This document shows, in pieces, positions 36,101-46,460 of a stretch of 64,000 nucleotides of DNA (position 1 is the stretch's first letter; each line of letters begins with the position of its first letter). The stretch is from the NCBI GenBank assembly GCA_027405735.1, contig JAPEHQ010000021.1:558001-622000 (forward strand). The letters are read 5' to 3'. The notes under the pieces were generated by a model that had not been told where the DNA came from, did not search any database, and saw only the letters and a program-made list of their open reading frames with translations. The stretch comes from Mucor racemosus. Its lineage: Eukaryota > Mucoromycota > Mucoromycetes > Mucorales > Mucoraceae. The translations under genes and the position numbers were made by a program.

Positions 36101-37046
36101 CTTTGACCCAATCCCATTGTTGTTGTGGTGATGAGAAGGTTTTGACCAAATTGAACTGTTCCATAATTTCCTCCAGGTGTTTAGCTAAAGCTATTCTAAA
36201 TTGCTTATTCTTGGCCAGAAAAGGATTGGCTTTCCACGATCCAGGACCACGGCCAGTAGAAGCTTGATATTGAAATGTAAGACCCAAGAGAGCATGATCC
36301 GTCCATATATTGGATATAAAATGTTGATCTAAACTAGTAACATTATGATGTGAGAGAGTATTACAAAAAATATAATCAAGAATGCCTGAACGATTCCCAC
36401 TCTTCCAGGTAATCTGTTTCTCTTCTGCAAAAATGTCGACATAGAAGTCGTCTAAAAGTTGAGTCCACCTCAAAGGAGCGCAAAGTAATGAACCATCCGG
36501 TTTTCTGTCTGTGTATTGATAGTTGAAATCACCCATAATAAAAATGTTGTTATTATTGATGTTGTTATTGTTGATGTTGTTATTGTTGATGTTGTTTTGC
36601 AATGTGTCCTGAATTACAGAAATATCGAGTAATTCAGAATAAAAGGCAGAGCGAGAAGCAGAAGCATCTGATCGACCATATATATTAAGTATTGTAGCAA
36701 TTGGTGTAGGAAAAGTTGTATTGTCCATATCTTGGGTTAAATGAAGTGAAGCAAGGATATACCTGCCGCCATCAATACCTTCCGAGATAGATTGAATTGT
36801 AAATTTGTTGTTAAGCGATAAGATTCCACAATGAGGAGTCCAAAGGCTCGACTTGGATTGGAATTGAATATTGAATTGTTCTATTGTAAGAGGATCTGTA
36901 GCATGGGTTTCTTGTAACACTAGGATGTCATATCCAAGTGTTCTAAGATATCTAATAAATTGAGTACGTTTTTTTTGATTTTCTGTTTTTTTAAGGCCAC
37001 GGCAATTGAGGGTAGCCATTTTTACTGTATGTTGTGTAAAAATCAT
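33135..37046 (-). CDS. LINE ORF2: apurinic endonuclease and reverse transcriptase
   Basis: 1303 residues, uninterrupted. The N-terminal endonuclease shows TLNCRGLK, ILVLQETHA, IMGDFNYQ, SGILDYIFCN and DHALLG. The reverse transcriptase shows SPGTDGLPYEIL, NYRPLSLANSDYKL, GFLPGRF, LDQEKAYDRV, GLKQGDPVSPILYN and the catalytic YADD (LCYADDALVFV). Near the C-terminus CPVCVSTRDSSSHLLFHC is the CCHC zinc finger common in these proteins (zf-RVT). An Asn/Ile-rich microsatellite (about 36540-36597) lies inside the endonuclease domain between ISVIQDTLQNN and FIMGDFNY. The ATG follows the ORF1 stop with only two bases between them. Confidence 0.96.
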   Translation of the reverse strand: MIFTQHTVKMATLNCRGLKKTENQKKRTQFIRYLRTLGYDILVLQETHATDPLTIEQFNIQFQSKSSLWTPHCGILSLNNKFTIQSISEGIDGGRYILASLHLTQDMDNTTFPTPIATILNIYGRSDASASRSAFYSELLDISVIQDTLQNNINNNNINNNNINNNNIFIMGDFNYQYTDRKPDGSLLCAPLRWTQLLDDFYVDIFAEEKQITWKSGNRSGILDYIFCNTLSHHNVTSLDQHFISNIWTDHALLGLTFQYQASTGRGPGSWKANPFLAKNKQFRIALAKHLEEIMEQFNLVKTFSSPQQQWDWVKAEVKLFVKSFQIEDFNWRRKQLLRLQSKRNKILRHQKHRGLLNQILPTLEIQIASLQQSISEIEILKAGKFWRENGEKSPGFLKRLATARENKRSITGLRDPLNNEMCYTQGSFQEIATQFYSTLFTPEPINELAARELFRSIPSHLKLTTDQQVELLDPILVVDILEESKRTPRRSSPGTDGLPYEILNLVIRFPPYHDLIYTVYNEALTKGKFPKSWNTSLMTLLFKKGDSADMKNYRPLSLANSDYKLFTRIINSRIMSVSQTLISRHQLGFLPGRFIAENGLLCQIIMEDAQRKWSIAEQKDDDPYFRTLDQDIGLLLDQEKAYDRVNLKYLRMVMLKFGFPRKLVTCVYNLMAKNVIRININGHFTEEVRKLRGLKQGDPVSPILYNLAFEPFLLSIIYDQTYQGYLLGTLRTKVLCYADDALVFVHDHLDLSRLTSVMKLFCSASNAKFNNDKVEAFSVSGRDTWDYWRLPLTRLQIRHLHSVEDDTSIIYLGFPLIQSRIQRVNFMAGLVAKLKSSVDLHGTRSLSVVGRATVLNSLILSKLWYILRVTPLASADFKQLRSVAIQFLRRSIFPVIPWNVWTLSKTRGGLGVIDIQLQSSALYFRWLQPLLTLDQQAIDNHPVFYMLSFHVRNVNQCLYHHVPLLFPCSRTQGLRKQRIGTLDMLYRAIDYIPRSFDQAIISPATALILPLQAAFYVPPSSSMSIPAKVKQMLVSDVFHYDPNLRLLHWKDTTDPNLVAWKRAPPTIYKGLISGNFKLQPYFVSLCRPASSVDLNISFAPFVNLLSLDVSQSVAKSKVSAKLFRSAFQSSLIAPESLRQVSAARWKYFWSLSLTVVQRNVIYRLLTGCIPNRGLLHSIMPGIFDSPWCPVCVSTRDSSSHLLFHCPTKEKVWQGVIFEFLWPTTSIADIKEALFSLDFSYIWYCQVKGIDPYQILLISLSQIWLAHMRFIFNQVPVSHTAILASIRLNIHKMIDEDQCHSLL

Positions 37047-37048
37047 AT

Positions 37049-38557
37049 TTACTGATGAGTAGAAGGAAGGGCACCGGACGTGTCAGGTGAAGAAGGAATT
37101 TCCTTGTCAGTAGTAATATTAGAAGAGGCAGTAATCAAAGTATTAGAATTAGGAGGACCCGATAGTGGTAGACGACTAGAACTGATATCAATAGAATCAG
37201 AGGTTCGAGCAACCTTGGCATTTAAAGGAGAAGGTTCTAACAAAGGAGAACGAGGTAGCTTCGAGGAAGCCTCTTTCATGCTAACATCTGGCTTATTATC
37301 ATTGGAGCCATTGGAAGTAATGTCAGAATTGGGGGCCTCAGCAATAGAATTTACAATAGCAGGGGAAGTAGCTTCTTCCATAAGATGATCGGCATCAACT
37401 GTCTTACTCTTGGTGGGCTCATCACCTTGAATAATTGGCTGGCGAGTCGAAGATCCATCTTGAGGAGAAGAGGACTTCTTGGGATCAGAGGAACCTTTGG
37501 GAGTTTTACGTCCTTTGGTTGAAGTAGTAGGCGAAACGGCTCTAACTTTTCCGGGAGCAGAAGCAATAGAATCATTGCGAGGACAAACTTGGAAAACATG
37601 ACCAGTTTGATTGCAATGATAGCAACGGATCCATTTTTTGTAATCAGGACAGTCTGCTCTGCAATGTGCAGTACTTTGGCAATTGCGGCAAAAGTCAGGC
37701 ATTTTATCCCATTGCAGGAGGATTTTGCGTTGTTCAACGTCCTTGTCATTCCAGACGATTACTCTGGCCAAAGGTTCTAAATGTTTAAGACCACCACAAG
37801 GAGAGTCCTTTCCATGATTGAAAGGACATTGGTTATCTTCCAGGATGGGATTCAGGGTTAAATTAATGGTGGCATATCCTTCACCATTGAAAATGCCATC
37901 AGTTTTAGAGATACCCAAATCCAGGACATCACCAAAACAGGCGAGACGTTTTTCCATTTCCGATTTCAATAGCAAAGCGGGGAGGAAGGGAAGATTCTCT
38001 AAGGTCAATCTTACAATGGAAGCATCAGCTGGGTACGACTTAAAACCCTTAAGAAAGGTGCCATCATCTAAAGTGATGCCAGATTCAAGAATTGTTTTAC
38101 ATCCTTCCGATGTAGGAAGCCACAAGGTTTCCAAAAAGTCATGACCAAGGTAATTTCGGGTCTGCTTACGATACCCAAGAAATTCCTCATAAAAATCAGA
38201 CTTTGCAGCTGATTCATTAAATTTTAACAGAGCTTTATTTAACAAAGAGCGATCTTTAACAGTAGATAAATCAATAAGTACTGAATCTTGTTCCATTCCC
38301 TTGATAAAAGGACGAACAACCTCGAAAGGAGCAGGAGAAGCGCTGCCATTTAACACCTGCTGACTCGATTCTTGTTCTGTTACTGAACGTTGAACCAGGG
38401 TAGGCTTGAAGGAATAGTTTTGTTTCTTCTTATTCCTAGCCCCATGAGAGACAACTTGAGTCCATTCCCGAGAAATAGCTTGGGAGGACTGAGAGGATGG
38501 TCCTGAACTACGAGAGTTCGGATTGTTATTCTGCTGGTTACTGCGAGTTTCGACCAT
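37049..38557 (-). CDS. LINE ORF1: gag-like RNA-binding protein with CCHC knuckles
   Basis: 502 residues starting MVETRSNQQNNNPNSR. The N-terminus is Ser/Asn/Gln-rich. An RRM-like middle (VRLTLENLPFLPALLLKSEM) is followed by two zinc knuckles, CRNCQSTAHCRADC and CYHCNQTGHVFQVC, both of C-x2-C-x4-H-x4-C form. The C-terminal ~170 residues are basic and Ser/Pro-rich. It probably coats the element RNA. The stop TAA (37051-37049) is two bases before the ORF2 ATG. Confidence 0.93.
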   Translation of the reverse strand: MVETRSNQQNNNPNSRSSGPSSQSSQAISREWTQVVSHGARNKKKQNYSFKPTLVQRSVTEQESSQQVLNGSASPAPFEVVRPFIKGMEQDSVLIDLSTVKDRSLLNKALLKFNESAAKSDFYEEFLGYRKQTRNYLGHDFLETLWLPTSEGCKTILESGITLDDGTFLKGFKSYPADASIVRLTLENLPFLPALLLKSEMEKRLACFGDVLDLGISKTDGIFNGEGYATINLTLNPILEDNQCPFNHGKDSPCGGLKHLEPLARVIVWNDKDVEQRKILLQWDKMPDFCRNCQSTAHCRADCPDYKKWIRCYHCNQTGHVFQVCPRNDSIASAPGKVRAVSPTTSTKGRKTPKGSSDPKKSSSPQDGSSTRQPIIQGDEPTKSKTVDADHLMEEATSPAIVNSIAEAPNSDITSNGSNDNKPDVSMKEASSKLPRSPLLEPSPLNAKVARTSDSIDISSSRLPLSGPPNSNTLITASSNITTDKEIPSSPDTSGALPSTHQ

Positions 38558-38563
38558 GGAAGG

Positions 38564-38765
38564 AATCTTGTTTTTTGAATCATTTTCTGATCGATTTCAC
38601 AGATCGATTTTGGAACTCAGTTATCCTAGGCTCTAAGCTGTAATTAGGGTTATTATTTTGATTATCTCGATAAAAAATCAATATTTTTCGCTGAAACAAA
38701 AAACGCGGAATAGTTTTCAGTTAGATCTATCTTATGAATACAAAAAATTAATGCATCAATTTACA
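38564..38765 (+). repeat. Dispersed repeat R, copy 3, right fragment
   Basis: Restarts with the duplicated AATCTTGTTTTTT and continues GAATCATTTT...GATTATCTCGATAAAAAAT, as in R at 45049-45240. It ends where repeat S sequence and the deleted Tc1 element begin. Confidence 0.8.
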
Positions 38766-38776
38766 CTATTGTCGTA

Positions 38777-39797
38777 CAATCACGAATCATTAGTTTTGAT
38801 ACGATCTAAAATTAATAAAATAATTTGAGCATAATTCTTTTAGTTTTCTTGGTATAACTTTCGAATCTACTAATTAGTTTCAAAATGTCTAACGCGGAAT
38901 AATGGAATAATCCAACACTACCCACAAAACTTATAACAAACGCGAAGATAAGAAATATTGGGGTGTTTATTGGCTAAATAAAGAAAAATATACTATGAGT
39001 CGTATTTCATTCAGCAGCTATTGGCATCTCCAAGGCCAATGCCCAGAATATCATTAAAATAATTAAGGAAAAGGGAACATCTACTCCGGAGCATCACACT
39101 GGCGCACCCAAAAAGTTGAATGAAAGGGACATACAGTAAGACGACTTCAATGCATAGTCAGGGAGGACCCATTTGCCACATATGCTCATCAGATAAATTT
39201 GCGATTGAAAGATGCTCAGATCAATATTTCTCGATCTACCTTGATTCGATATATGAAAGAAATTGGCTTCAGTTCTTACTTCGCGGCGCATAAGCCAAAG
39301 CTATCTGAAGAAATTAAGAAGAAGAGAAGGCTTCGTTGGGCCAAAGAACGAGTGAATTGGACACCGGAGCAATGAAACAGTGTTGTTTGATCACTGGTCC
39401 GCTCAAAGCCCTGATCTGAACACCATTGAGCACATCTGGAGCTGCCTTGATATGCTCATTGATGACAAAAGGGCTAGCATCAATAATACTGAAGAGCTCA
39501 AGTCAGCTTTAGAAGAAGCTTGGGGAAGCATAACTGTTGAACTTGCTAGTAGGCTGGTTGCCAGAATGAAAGACCGTTGCCAGGCGGTTATTGATGACAA
39601 AGGCGGCCAAACGAAGTATTGAAAATAGTTTTTTTTTTATTTTAATAAAATATATAATATGTCGAGCTTTATTTTCATTTATTTTGGTGTTATATGCATC
39701 TGTTCTGAGTATGTTGTAGTCTTTCATGTAAGATACATGATGTTTTTCGGTACTTCAAAAAATAAAAAATCGTATCAAAACTGATGGTTTGTGATTG
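38777..39797 (+). mobile_element. Internally deleted Tc1-family element (1021 bp)
   Basis: Ends CAATCACGAATCATTAG and its inverse (imperfect terminal inverted repeats of about 30 bp), flanked by TA at 38775-38776 and 39798-39799. Joining the flanks gives TTGTCGTATATTTTCAGG, which is exactly what the unoccupied copies of repeat S at about 58154-58171 and, inverted, near 43980 read. That proves the insertion site. It is unrelated in sequence to the 1636-bp Tc1 family. Confidence 0.92.
38886..39622 (+). pseudogene. Transposase remnant of the deleted Tc1 element
   Basis: The N-terminal helix-turn-helix part (SFSAAIGISKANAQNIIKII, then GAPKKL) and the second DNA-binding part (ISRSTLIRYMKEIGFSSYFA, RRLRWAKERVNWTPEQ) are visible in shifting frames. 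After WTPEQ comes a stop and the sequence jumps to FDHWSAQSPDLNTIEHIW, the C-terminal catalytic Glu region. The first two catalytic Asp segments are deleted, so it cannot be active. Confidence 0.85.
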
Positions 39798-39799
39798 TA

Positions 39800-40120
39800 T
39801 ATTTTCAGGTTTGATAAATAATACGTAAAAAAGAATACATTTTAAAGAGAATGAGTAATGAATCAGTTCTTCAACTGTATAATAAAAACAGGGTATCGTT
39901 TATTTAGATATTGTATAAATGTATGGCCTTTATATTGACTTGACATTAAGATCCTGAGATGTAATTTAAGGCACTATTAAATCATTTGATCTGCTTGATA
40001 GTAATATATGGATGGAAATGAATCAATCATAATATAATCGTTCTCGCGGAGCTTGTGAGTTGCCTTGTTTCAATGCTGCACTAAATGTGCTTGGATGTTG
40101 ATTTAATAGCTATGTCAACA
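39800..40120 (+). repeat. Dispersed repeat S, copy 1
   Basis: Begins TATTTTCAGGTTTGAT directly after the deleted Tc1. Matches 58160-58480 and the inverted 43650-43985 segment. No coding signal; between 40120 and 40480 no feature was recognised. Confidence 0.75.
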
Positions 40121-40479
40121 ACTCCATATTTTTTTAAAGATTTGAAAATCATTCAGTAGATAATAATGTTTTATAAAATGTGTTTGAGTATATACTAAGG
40201 GTTATTAGTAAATCAACTCATTCAAGAAACAAAAGTTTTCTATTTTTTCTGGTATTTTTCTAACATTTATTTGCTCACAACAGTTACTTAAACCGATATC
40301 TGAAACCTCAATTTCTCTAAAAAATAAATGTAAAACATATTGGACTACAGCTTTGGTTATGCACAAACAGAACGTTTATTTATTAATTTCGGTAGCTGAC
40401 ATTGATATGTATATTGTTTTTGATTGTTTCAGGCACTATTTCTAATTCTGAAATGGACTTCTGAGTAATAAATCCTACT

Positions 40480-41838
40480 AGAAAAAAACTGGGCACTTGA
40501 TTCTTACGATTAACCAAAAAATCAATGGAATGCTAAAATTATATTACTGGATACTATTACAGCTGTAGTATACATTTTGAAACCTATAACCCATTTGGAT
40601 TATAATATTCATTGATTCAACCTTTTTTCTAATTACTTAATTTTTTTTAAGCAAAAGAAGAAGCTTTTTTTTCCAAAAAAAAATGTCCAAAAATCCTTCA
40701 AAATCAACTATTAGCTAGTGAAATTAAGATATGATCTTTTACATCTACTATGCATCAAGTGTAACTTTAAAATTTAATTTTGAACTATTATTATTCGATT
40801 TTATAGAAATTTTCAACGAATATCTAAAACAACTCATACAAAAAGTTTAAACAAGTACGATTTTTCATTTCTCTATTTCCACAGCAACTCGGGGAGGCTA
40901 AACCTTTTGCAATTTTGTGGATCAACACTAGAAGCACCTTCCATTGCAACGGGAGGTCATTTGGGTCCATATTCGACTAAAACTGCTGAGTTTACTGAGC
41001 TTAGTCGTTGTAAGTCGTTGTAAATGTATATAATAAAAAAAGATGAGTACGTGAAAATTGGTCAATGTTTATTAAATATAAAAATGAGATGAGAAAATCA
41101 AATGAAGGGTGAATGTCTACTGCTATTTATATTTGATTTAAGGATTGCTTACGCACCTGTCTAGAACGGTATTTTCATACTAAATTTTAGTGTCAATTCT
41201 CACTTATGCTAATGTAGTTATATTTAGATATAGATGATCAGTCTAAAGTCTTTAGTTGTTCTTAGCAATACTAATTATTAATGTTCTTTATTTTCTATCT
41301 TTCATTATAAGACTAGATTATTAAAACTTAGCTTATGTGATTATCAGGGTAATTATTTAGAGTGTTTATACATGACACATATGCTAAATATGTTAAGGCA
41401 TAGTTTATTGCTATATTTAAATTACGATTTGAGGTACATTTATATATGCAAATATAACATAAGTAGTAGGCAACCAACCAACATGCTGTTCAAATTTAAT
41501 GAATGCACAATGACTCCCAAAAGCTGGTATTTGAAATACTTGGAGCACCTTTATTCATACTTATACCCATGTAGAATGGCAGCTTACTTGGAACAGTATT
41601 TTTATAGTTATCGTATTTCATTGTTTTCAATAAAAGTGCTCAGTAAGCTATAGATGCACTTTAGCGATGATTTTCTCGATACACCACAGTAGGTTGTCTA
41701 TGTTTCCCTTTAAAACCAGCGTGCCAAAATGGTATCCCTACTCTCATGTAATGTTGAAAGTCATTAGGGTTGAAATACGCTGATATAGGGTTTTTTTTGT
41801 AGACTATTTATGGTTTTCCGTAAAAAAGTAGATTTCAG
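40480..41838 (+). repeat. Dispersed repeat T, copy 2
   Basis: Colinear with 13050-14480 from AAACTGGGCACTTGATTC to the TTCAATAAAAGTGCTCAG segment. On the minus strand at 40944 a frame starts MEGASSVDPQNCKRFSLPEL and is interrupted by stops further on. The 1636-bp Tc1 copy 2 follows at 41842. Confidence 0.7.
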
Positions 41839-41841
41839 CTA

Positions 41842-43477
41842 CAGTGAGTCGCAAAACCCTTTCAATGATTTGGAAATTTGAATGAAAATAACCATAACTT
41901 TCTCAGTTTCAATCGGAGATACACTAAATTTCTATTTTAAATAATTCAAACGTTTTTAAATTATTTTCAAAAAGTCCGATCTAATTAATTAAAGTTCCGC
42001 AAAAACTATGCAAGTTTAAAAAAAGGCACATCATTGAAAGGGTTTTGCACGCATTATCAAAAAAAAATTGAAGCTTATTTAAATGCAGTCAATAATCAAT
42101 ACCGTAACCTTTTGCTTTAATACAAGCTTTTACACGATGAGGCATACTCGAAATAACTTTTTGATATTCCCCAACTGTTATGTTGTCATACCAAATCTCT
42201 TGAGTTCTGTCCCAAATATCATTCATCCCTTTTGGGGATGTATCGTATTCGTTTAGGCGAATTTTCAATAACCTCCACATGTTTTCAATGGGATTAAGGT
42301 CTGGAAATTGCGCTGGCCATGACATTCCTTCATATTTTTTGTTTTGAAGTCTTCTTTCATTAAATTAGAGGTGTGCTTAGAATCGTTGTCTTGTTGAAGG
42401 ATAACCTAATTACGACGCAACTTCAATTTTTGACACATGTCGTCAATGGATTTTTCCAAATCATCATCAATAATAGTTCTGTATAGGCTGGAGTTCATAT
42501 TACCTTCGACCTTGGACAACCAAACGACACCAGACCAAGAAATAGAGCTCCAAATCATGATACGACCATCTCCATTTTTTCTTGTTTTTTGGTATGCTTA
42601 GGTTTTATCTTCTTGCTGTCTCTTTTCCAGCACCAAATTCGATCATCCGAGTTAAAACAATTAATTCTAGCCTCATCAGTAGATATAACACGCTTTCAGT
42701 CATCCAAAGTCCAATCAATTCTGTTTTTACATCAGCGGAGGCGATCCTTTGCATTTTCATCACTAATTTCTGGCTTTTTTATCTTAGGTAATGCGCCTAA
42801 ACCATTATCCCGAAGAGCCCTAGTACAGTATTCGCACTGCCATTAACGTGTACATTACGATGAAGCTCTTTTTTGGCTTGTACCGCATTATCCAAGCCAC
42901 CTTTAGTGATTTTATGGACACAATATCTCATATCCGCAGTAGTCAGCTTAGATGGTCGGTCTCCTTTACGTTTTTCTCGGTCAGGACAGGCCTTTTTTCC
43001 AATACTACATACTGTGGCTTGACTAACAGCTACATGACGAGCAATTTCCGATACGGTATGACCTGAATTTAACAGAGAGATAACGTCATTACGTTTGGCA
43101 TCCGATACAGTTTTTATCTTGATGATTTTGCTTGAAACTACTAGTAAAAAAGGCAGGGTAAAAGTTGAAAAACATCTCATATATTTTCCGCATATTTCTC
43201 TGTTTTATAAGATATTTAGCGTTAATGTACAAGTTAGGGGTTACAAAATTGTAATTTTAAGCCTGTGCGTGCAAAACCCTTTCAATGATGTGCCTTTTTT
43301 TAAACTTGCATAGTTTTTGCGGAACTTTAATTAATTAGATCGGACTTTTTGAAAATAATTTAAAAACGTTTGAATTATTTAAAATAGAAATTTAGTGTAT
43401 CTCCGATTGAAACTGAGAAAGTTATGGTTATTTTCATTCAAATTTCCAAATCATTGAAAGGGTTTTGCGACTCACTG
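41842..43477 (-). mobile_element. Tc1/mariner-superfamily element, copy 2 (1636 bp)
   Basis: Same length and nearly the same sequence as copy 1, inverted, with TA at 41840-41841 and 43478-43479. The flanks differ from those of copy 1 (repeat T on the left, repeat S on the right), so it is an independent insertion. A few single-base differences from copy 1 are visible, e.g. in the terminal repeats (AATAATTCAAACG here, AGTAATTCGAACG in copy 1). Confidence 0.95.
42089..43180 (-). pseudogene. Broken Tc1-type transposase, copy 2
   Basis: Carries the same three pieces and the same stops and frameshift as copy 1: the helix-turn-helix piece (43180-42797), the middle Asp segments in broken frames, and the last piece with LNPIENMW (42325-42089). 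Identical lesions in two separate insertions mean the element was already dead when it moved. Confidence 0.9.
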
Positions 43478-43479
43478 TA

Positions 43480-44084
43480 GTATCATACATTATCACCTTC
43501 TACAGTATCAATACATCTTACAATCTATTGACTACGACATGTATTGAAGTGCAAGTCTTGATATCGGATATAAAAAACTCCTAGCGTATCAAGTTTAATC
43601 CAGTAATTACCAAGAACGCTTTGACCTCAATTATGACACCATATTATTTCATCCCAGCAGTTAACCAATCAAGTAGTTATCAAATCAACATCCAAGCATA
43701 TTTAGCGCAGCATTGAAACAAGACAACTGACAAGCTCTGCAAGAACGGTTAAATTATGATTGATCCATTTCAATCCATAGATTACTATCGAACAGATTTA
43801 ATGGTTCAATAGTCCCTTAAATTACATCTCAGGATCTCAATGTCAAATCAATATAAAAGGCCATACTTTTACATCTAAATAAACGATATCTTGTTTTTAT
43901 TATACAGTTGAAGAACTGATTAATTACTCATTCTTTTATAATTGTATTCTTTTTTTAAGTAATATTTATCAATCCTGAAAATATACGACAGTACGTACTA
44001 AGTTTTTTATCCAGCAATTACCAGGAATGCTTGGACCTCAATTGTACCACCATATTATTTCATCCCAGCGGTTAATTATACAGA
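43480..44084 (-). repeat. Dispersed repeat S, copy 2 (inverted) plus a short extra fragment
   Basis: Matches 58155-58680 on the opposite strand, including GATATCGGATATAAAAAACT and the CATATTATTTCATCCCAGC segment. A second partial S segment (about 44005-44080) follows before R copy 4. Confidence 0.75.
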
Positions 44085-45820
44085 CACGAACTGGTCGCAT
44101 TATGCTACCTATCATTCCTAAATTTATTTCATATCTCACGAAAGACTCAAAAACGCGTAAAATTCACTGCTTTTTCCTTGAAAACTGGGTCTCACTTTTC
44201 ATCCCTGCTCTACTTTTTTTTCACTAAGTAACACCAAGAAAAAATTATATGTCAATGTACCTGAGATATTCAGCTTTAATTCCCAAACAAGTATCCGGAA
44301 ATATCCTATTTTTTGCAGTTGGTATTAATTTTTCAATGCTAATGTTTCAGATTTTTATGCGTATTTCACTGCTAAAGGATTGAAAACTTTGAGGCTCCAT
44401 ATCTCCGAAAAAAAATTAAGTTATACTAACACTTTCTAATAGCAAAACTTACTTGTTTTAAGACACTTTATAACATATTTCAGTATAAAAAAATTCTGAA
44501 CACTTTTATTTTTTTTTCATTTTTTTGACATTTTTGCAGTAGATTTCAAAATATTCGTTAAATTAAAGCAACGCTTTTTTTACATTCATATCATCAAGCT
44601 CGTTGAGCTCTCTTAGACCCAATTTAGTTTCTTTGAAAATATTGATTTTTCGTGGAGATATCCTCAAAAATGTGTACAAAGAGATACTCTCATTTCTAAC
44701 CTCAATTTTTCCCTTATATACCCTCATCCCAAATTCTGAATTTCAAAAAAAATTTGGATGAAAATCTTGTTTTCTCTACGAAAAATGCAGCTAAAAGGTT
44801 AAGTAATAGCTCGATCAATAGATAATTTTGCTATGCATTATCTCCATTATTTAAATTTAAAATATGCTTATAAAAAGTATTCTATATTGTCAAAAAACCT
44901 TCAAAATTTCAATTGCATTTTGCGTAAAATTTTACGTGAAACATTTTTTTAAATTTTATTTGGATGGATGCAGAATTCAAAACTGTACAAAAACCATTTA
45001 ATACACTAGGTATACTTACTTTGCAGTTCATGAGCATTTAAAAAATCTTGTTTTTTGAATCATTTTTCATTCATTTTTTGAAATTAATTTTGGAAGCCCG
45101 TTACTATAGGGTTTAAGCTGTGATGAGAGCTATTATTTTGATTATCTCGACGAAAAATCAATATTTTTTGTCCAAACAAAAAATACAGAGTAGCTTAGAT
45201 TTGGATTTATCATGTGAATACAAAAAATCAAGTCTCAATTTGGTGTAATAAGTACTATGATCTTATAATAGATTGAGTCTATTAAGAAAGAAGTACTAGA
45301 GATGGACGTTTTTGGTGTTACTAATTGCAGTTGACTATTATTTTGGTCAATACTTACTATGTATTAAGTGTGATTAATATGTGACAAGTAGTATTAAGTA
45401 ATAGATCGTTTATGGGTATGTTTGATAAGTTTATTCGATTAAAATTATTAATGAAGAAGGAAGAAAACAGATATTTTCACTAATGTTCAATATCTAATTT
45501 ACCATTTACATATTTATATGAATTATGTAACTGAAACTAATTCATGCAATTATTGTTGAAACACCATGTAATGTGAATCATTACATTATTTAGGTGCTCA
45601 ATTTTTAATAATTAATTGTAGGTCAAACTTGGTCAATTTTGGTCAATGTCTAGCCAGTGCGCTTATATTCTGATATTAATATTTCTATTTTCCGAGAGAT
45701 ATCAATAATGGTCTATGGAGTAAATTTAAATGTTCTTTAAAGATTTTACATGATTTGATTTAATATAGTGTAGGGCAAAAATATTCGAAAGCCTTTTAAA
45801 AACTATCTGAAACCTAATAC
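44085..45820 (+). repeat. Dispersed repeat R, copy 4 (fullest copy, with U inserted)
   Basis: Starts GAACTGGTCGCATTATGC and runs through all blocks seen in other copies to about AAACTATCTGAAACC. Element U (45239-45600) interrupts it between CTCAATTT and AGGTGCTCAATTTTT; copy 2 is continuous at that point. Confidence 0.85.
45239..45600 (-). repeat. MITE-like element U, copy 2 (inverted)
   Basis: Starts TGTAATAAGTACTATGATC and ends GTGAATCATTACA, matching 13793-14132 in the other orientation. It is inserted in R. Flanks CAATTTGG and ATTTAGG may be a decayed target duplication. Confidence 0.6.
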
Positions 45821-46018
45821 TAATGGAGTTGAGGGAGATGATGATGTGATAAGGGTTATAGGTGTTACCTATTATACTAATGTGGCATGATGATGGAACA
45901 TCATGCTTTAATATTACGCTGGAACCGTGGCTCCGTTGATGTTTAATTGACTTGAATCTCGGTTCCTGAACTATTGTTTTACTTTTGGATTTGACGTCTG
46001 GTTAAGAATGATACATCA

Positions 46019-46460
46019 CTAGTGTTGATCAAGAGAATTGCAAAAGGTTTAGTATCCCTGAGTTGCTATGGAAATGTATAAATGAAAATTCGTACTTCGT
46101 GGTCAAATTATTTTGTATCAATTGTTTGGGATACTCTTTGGAAATTTCTATAGAATCAAATAATGGTTCAAAATTGAATTTTGATGCTGCACTTAATGCG
46201 TAGTAGGTTTACAAATAACATATCTTAATTTTATTAGTTAGCAGCTGCTTTTGAAGGATTTTTGCACTTGTCCTTGAAAAAAAGCCTTTTATTCTGCTTG
46301 AAAGAAATTTAGCTGCTAAAAAAATGCTTGCAATCAATGAATATTGATTCAAATGGGCTCCAAGCTTTAAAATGTATACCATAGATGTAACAATATCCAG
46401 AGTTATAGCTTTAGTATCCCATTGATTTGCTGGTTAAATCGTAGGAATAAAATGCGCACT
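46019..46460 (-). repeat. Dispersed repeat T fragment (inverted), with an open peptide frame on the plus strand
   Basis: Bases 46019-46202 (+) are open and read ITSVDQENCKRFSIPELLW and then KLFCINCLGYSLEISIES up to a TAG. This is the same peptide as on the minus strand at 13330 and 40944. The rest matches the CCCATTGATTT...GCGCACTTTTTCC end of T. Bases 46500-46930 show no gene. Confidence 0.6.

Larger units (their letters stand above)
32913..38563 (-). mobile_element. Non-LTR retrotransposon (LINE) with two intact ORFs
   Basis: Minus-strand LINE of about 5.65 kb inserted in R copy 3. The 13-mer AATCTTGTTTTTT is present at 32900-32912 and 38564-38576, a target-site duplication, and intact R copies carry it once. 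The 3' end is a poly(A) tail, seen as T at 32907-32927, after a ~200-bp 3' UTR. ORF1 starts 6 bp inside the 5' boundary, so there is almost no 5' UTR and slight 5' truncation is likely. Both ORFs are free of stops, which suggests recent insertion. The clade (L1/Tx1-like or Tad-like) cannot be fixed by eye. Confidence 0.95.

Noticed and set aside
11374..43477. Segmental duplication as the origin of the two 1636-bp Tc1 copies
   Set aside because: Similarity stops exactly at the TA-flanked ends and flanks are different repeats.
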